The notes below the pieces were generated by a model. It worked only from the letters and a program-made list of their open reading frames with translations, was not told the DNA's origin and made no database searches. From assembly GCA_011390695.1 (NCBI GenBank), contig JAABRW010000063.1, positions 1-5,821 on the forward strand: DNA of 5,821 bases, in the 5' to 3' direction. The DNA is from Desulfotignum sp. GTDB lineage: Bacteria > Desulfobacterota > Desulfobacteria > Desulfobacterales > Desulfobacteraceae. A program made the position numbers and the translations under genes. This document shows, piece by piece, positions 4,595 through 5,821 of the stretch (the first letter of the stretch is position 1; each line of letters opens with the position of its first letter).

Positions 4595-5593
4595 ATGCGG
4601 TTGAAATCTATTGCACTGGCTGTTTTACTGGTCGTTTTGACGGGTGCCGTCCTGAATGCCGAAGAAAAGCTGCAGGTGTTTGTCAGTATTGTGCCACAGA
4701 AATTTTTTGTTGAGCAGATCACCGGAGATCTGGCAGAGGTGGATGTGCTGGTGACACCGGGCAAAAGTCCGGCCACCTATTCTCCCACCCCGGCCCAGAT
4801 CAGGAAACTGGCCAATGCAGATGTCTATTTCCGAATCGGGGTGCCCTTTGAGAACGGGTTCATGCATAAGGTTACATCCATTGCCCCGGATACCCGGGTG
4901 GTGGATACCCGCAAAGGGATCGTGCTGCGGAAGATGGAAGCCCACACCCATGGTGATGACCAACATGATGCGCATGGCCATGATCATCAAAAGGCGCATG
5001 CCCAGGATCACCATGGTGAAGAAGGACACGCCCATGGGGCTGATGCGGAACATGACCACCATGGTGAAGCAGCAGAGGATCACGGCCATGGGGATACTGC
5101 TGCCGGCAGGGATCCCCACATCTGGATGAGCCCGGTGCTGGTGAAGCAGCAGGCCGCAACCATGACAGATGCCCTGGGGAAACTGGCCCCGGCCCATGCA
5201 GACCGGTTCCGGGAAAATTATGACCGGTTTGCCCGGAACCTGGATCAGCTTCATGAACGGTTGAAAACCCTGCTCGCACCCCTGGCAGGGCAGAATTTCT
5301 TTGTATTTCACCCGGCATTCGGATATCTGGCTGATGCATACGGCCTGCACCAGATTGCCGTGGAAACCATGGGCAGGTCCCCCAAGGGAAAGGAGCTGTC
5401 CGAATTCATCAAGCTGGCCGGCCGGGAAAAGGTCCGGGTGATCTTTGTCCAGCCCCAGTTCGACCAGGAGGCTGCACGGAAGATCGCCCGGGCAGTCAAC
5501 GGTGCGGTGGTGTCCATCAACCCCCTGGCCTATCACTATCTGGACAACATGAAACAAATCGCCGATACCATTGCCGATGCGCTGGCACCCTGA
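4595..5593 (+). CDS. znuA: ZnuA-like zinc ABC transporter substrate-binding protein with a His-rich loop
   Basis: This is a 332-residue periplasmic metal-binding protein of the cluster A-I (ZnuA/TroA) family, which captures Zn(II) and delivers it to a ZnuBC-type ABC importer. The start is ATG 4595 behind AAGGAGG; an upstream in-frame ATG at 4544 lacks a ribosome binding site. Residues 1-22 are a signal peptide (MRLKSIALAVLLVVLTGAVLNA). The N-domain carries VSIVPQKFFVEQITG at 30-44. Residues 115-168 are an acidic His-rich loop with 16 histidines, typical of zinc-specific members. Family motifs follow: DPHIWMSP (173-180, ligand His175), FHPAFGYLADAYG (238-250, ligand His239) and the C-terminal IFVQPQFD and INPLAYHYLDNM. 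The usual first His ligand of the P-H-x-Y motif is replaced: residues 58-62 read SPATY with Ala60. No permease or ATPase gene follows within the window. Control by the divergent Fur-family protein is likely. Confidence 0.9.
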   Translation: MRLKSIALAVLLVVLTGAVLNAEEKLQVFVSIVPQKFFVEQITGDLAEVDVLVTPGKSPATYSPTPAQIRKLANADVYFRIGVPFENGFMHKVTSIAPDTRVVDTRKGIVLRKMEAHTHGDDQHDAHGHDHQKAHAQDHHGEEGHAHGADAEHDHHGEAAEDHGHGDTAAGRDPHIWMSPVLVKQQAATMTDALGKLAPAHADRFRENYDRFARNLDQLHERLKTLLAPLAGQNFFVFHPAFGYLADAYGLHQIAVETMGRSPKGKELSEFIKLAGREKVRVIFVQPQFDQEAARKIARAVNGAVVSINPLAYHYLDNMKQIADTIADALAP

Positions 5594-5821
5594 TAAAAAA
5601 GAACCGTGAAGCCCGAACCTGATACCTCCCCGTTTCCCATGGCAGCAGACCCGGTACTGCCGCCGGTCCGGTCAAAAATCAGTGAGACCGGCCGGTACCT
5701 GCAGATGTTTTTTCCGGCGGCCGCCATTCTCATGGCAGAGCTTACTTCCTTTTTGAGCTCCTCCAGTTTTGTATGGATATCGTCCAGCGATCCCACATAC
5801 AGCTCTCGAACACCATCACCG
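5536..5821 (-). CDS. Unrecognised protein, C-terminal part entering from the right edge (partial)
   Basis: The minus strand is open from the window edge to TAG at 5538-5536. The first visible part (GDGVRELYVGSLDDIHTKL, then EELKKEVSSAMRMAAAGKNI) is charged and amphipathic, like a real helical or coiled-coil segment. The opposite strand in the same place reads as a serine-rich shadow. From about 5600 leftward the frame runs about 58 bases into znuA on the other strand and its composition looks less protein-like, so the true gene end may be earlier, with a frameshift, or the frame may be fortuitous there. CCGGTC/GACCGG (5668-5673 and 5686-5691) could form a hairpin within it. I do not recognise the family. 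It is convergent with znuA and separates znuA from anything further right. Confidence 0.4.
   Translation of the reverse strand, partial: GDGVRELYVGSLDDIHTKLEELKKEVSSAMRMAAAGKNICRYRPVSLIFDRTGGSTGSAAMGNGEVSGSGFTVLFYQGASASAMVSAICFMLSR

Noticed and set aside
4948..5100. His-rich segment of znuA as a minisatellite or CRISPR-like repeat
   Set aside because: A 13-base repeat (CACCATGGTGAAG at 5009-5021 and 5057-5069) exists, but it simply encodes the repeated His-His-Gly-Glu of the zinc loop; there are no regular spacers.
4625..5557. 310-codon minus-strand frame opposite znuA
   Set aside because: It is an antisense shadow of a protein with a clear signal peptide, His-rich loop and family motifs; long antisense frames are common in GC-biased genes.
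5604..5821. Plus-strand frame from GTG 5604 as a znuC continuing the operon
   Set aside because: It lacks any ATPase N-terminal pattern or ribosome binding site and is serine-rich where the opposite strand reads as a charged helix.

Overview
The window reads as a bacterial chromosomal segment given over mainly to transition-metal handling. Codons in the genes mostly end in G or C, intergenic stretches are strongly AT-rich, and the protein types (an FeoA/FeoB pair, a DUF1007 plus NicO-type transporter pair, an archaeal-style WrbA, a DUF2325 protein, a Fur-family regulator beside a ZnuA-type binding protein) suggest an anaerobic deltaproteobacterium, perhaps a sulfate reducer of the Desulfobacteraceae. 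That taxonomic guess is inference from gene content; nothing in the window proves it.

Layout, left to right. (1) Minus strand, 1-267: the first 11 codons of feoB and all of feoA, overlapping by 14 bases, preceded by an AT-rich promoter with a good Fur-box-like sequence. (2) 268-701: a 434-base non-coding stretch with the feo promoter, several inverted repeats of unknown role and a perfect 15-bp inverted repeat at 554-592. (3) Plus strand, 702-2248: a two-gene operon with an ATGA overlap, encoding a secreted DUF1007 protein with an EF-hand-like loop and a NicO/RcnA-like membrane transporter, probably for nickel or cobalt. (4) Minus strand, 2262-3110: a DUF2325-family gene broken by a frameshift near 2967, followed 4 bases after its stop by a possible 35-residue single-span membrane protein. 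(5) Plus strand, 3286-3897: wrbA. (6) Minus strand, 3958-4341: a Fur-family regulator. (7) Plus strand, 4595-5593: a ZnuA-like zinc-binding protein, divergent from the regulator. A perfect 16-bp inverted repeat lies between the two and overlaps both candidate promoters. (8) 5594-5821: the 3' part of an unrecognised minus-strand gene entering from the right. No zinc transporter permease or ATPase gene follows znuA within the window.

How the genes fit together: ferrous iron uptake (Feo), probable nickel/cobalt transport (DUF1007-NicO) and zinc capture (ZnuA) lie side by side. Each has its own distinct candidate operator: a Fur-like box, an AT-rich 15-bp repeat, and a TTGCAA-containing 16-bp repeat. 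The Fur-family protein is most simply read as a Zur-type regulator of itself and znuA. I see no phage, insertion sequence, CRISPR array, tRNA or rRNA. I do not see convincing evidence for a wholly new system. The most novel points are the small membrane ORF, the two operator-like inverted repeats, the frameshifted DUF2325 gene and the ZnuA that lacks the usual first histidine ligand.
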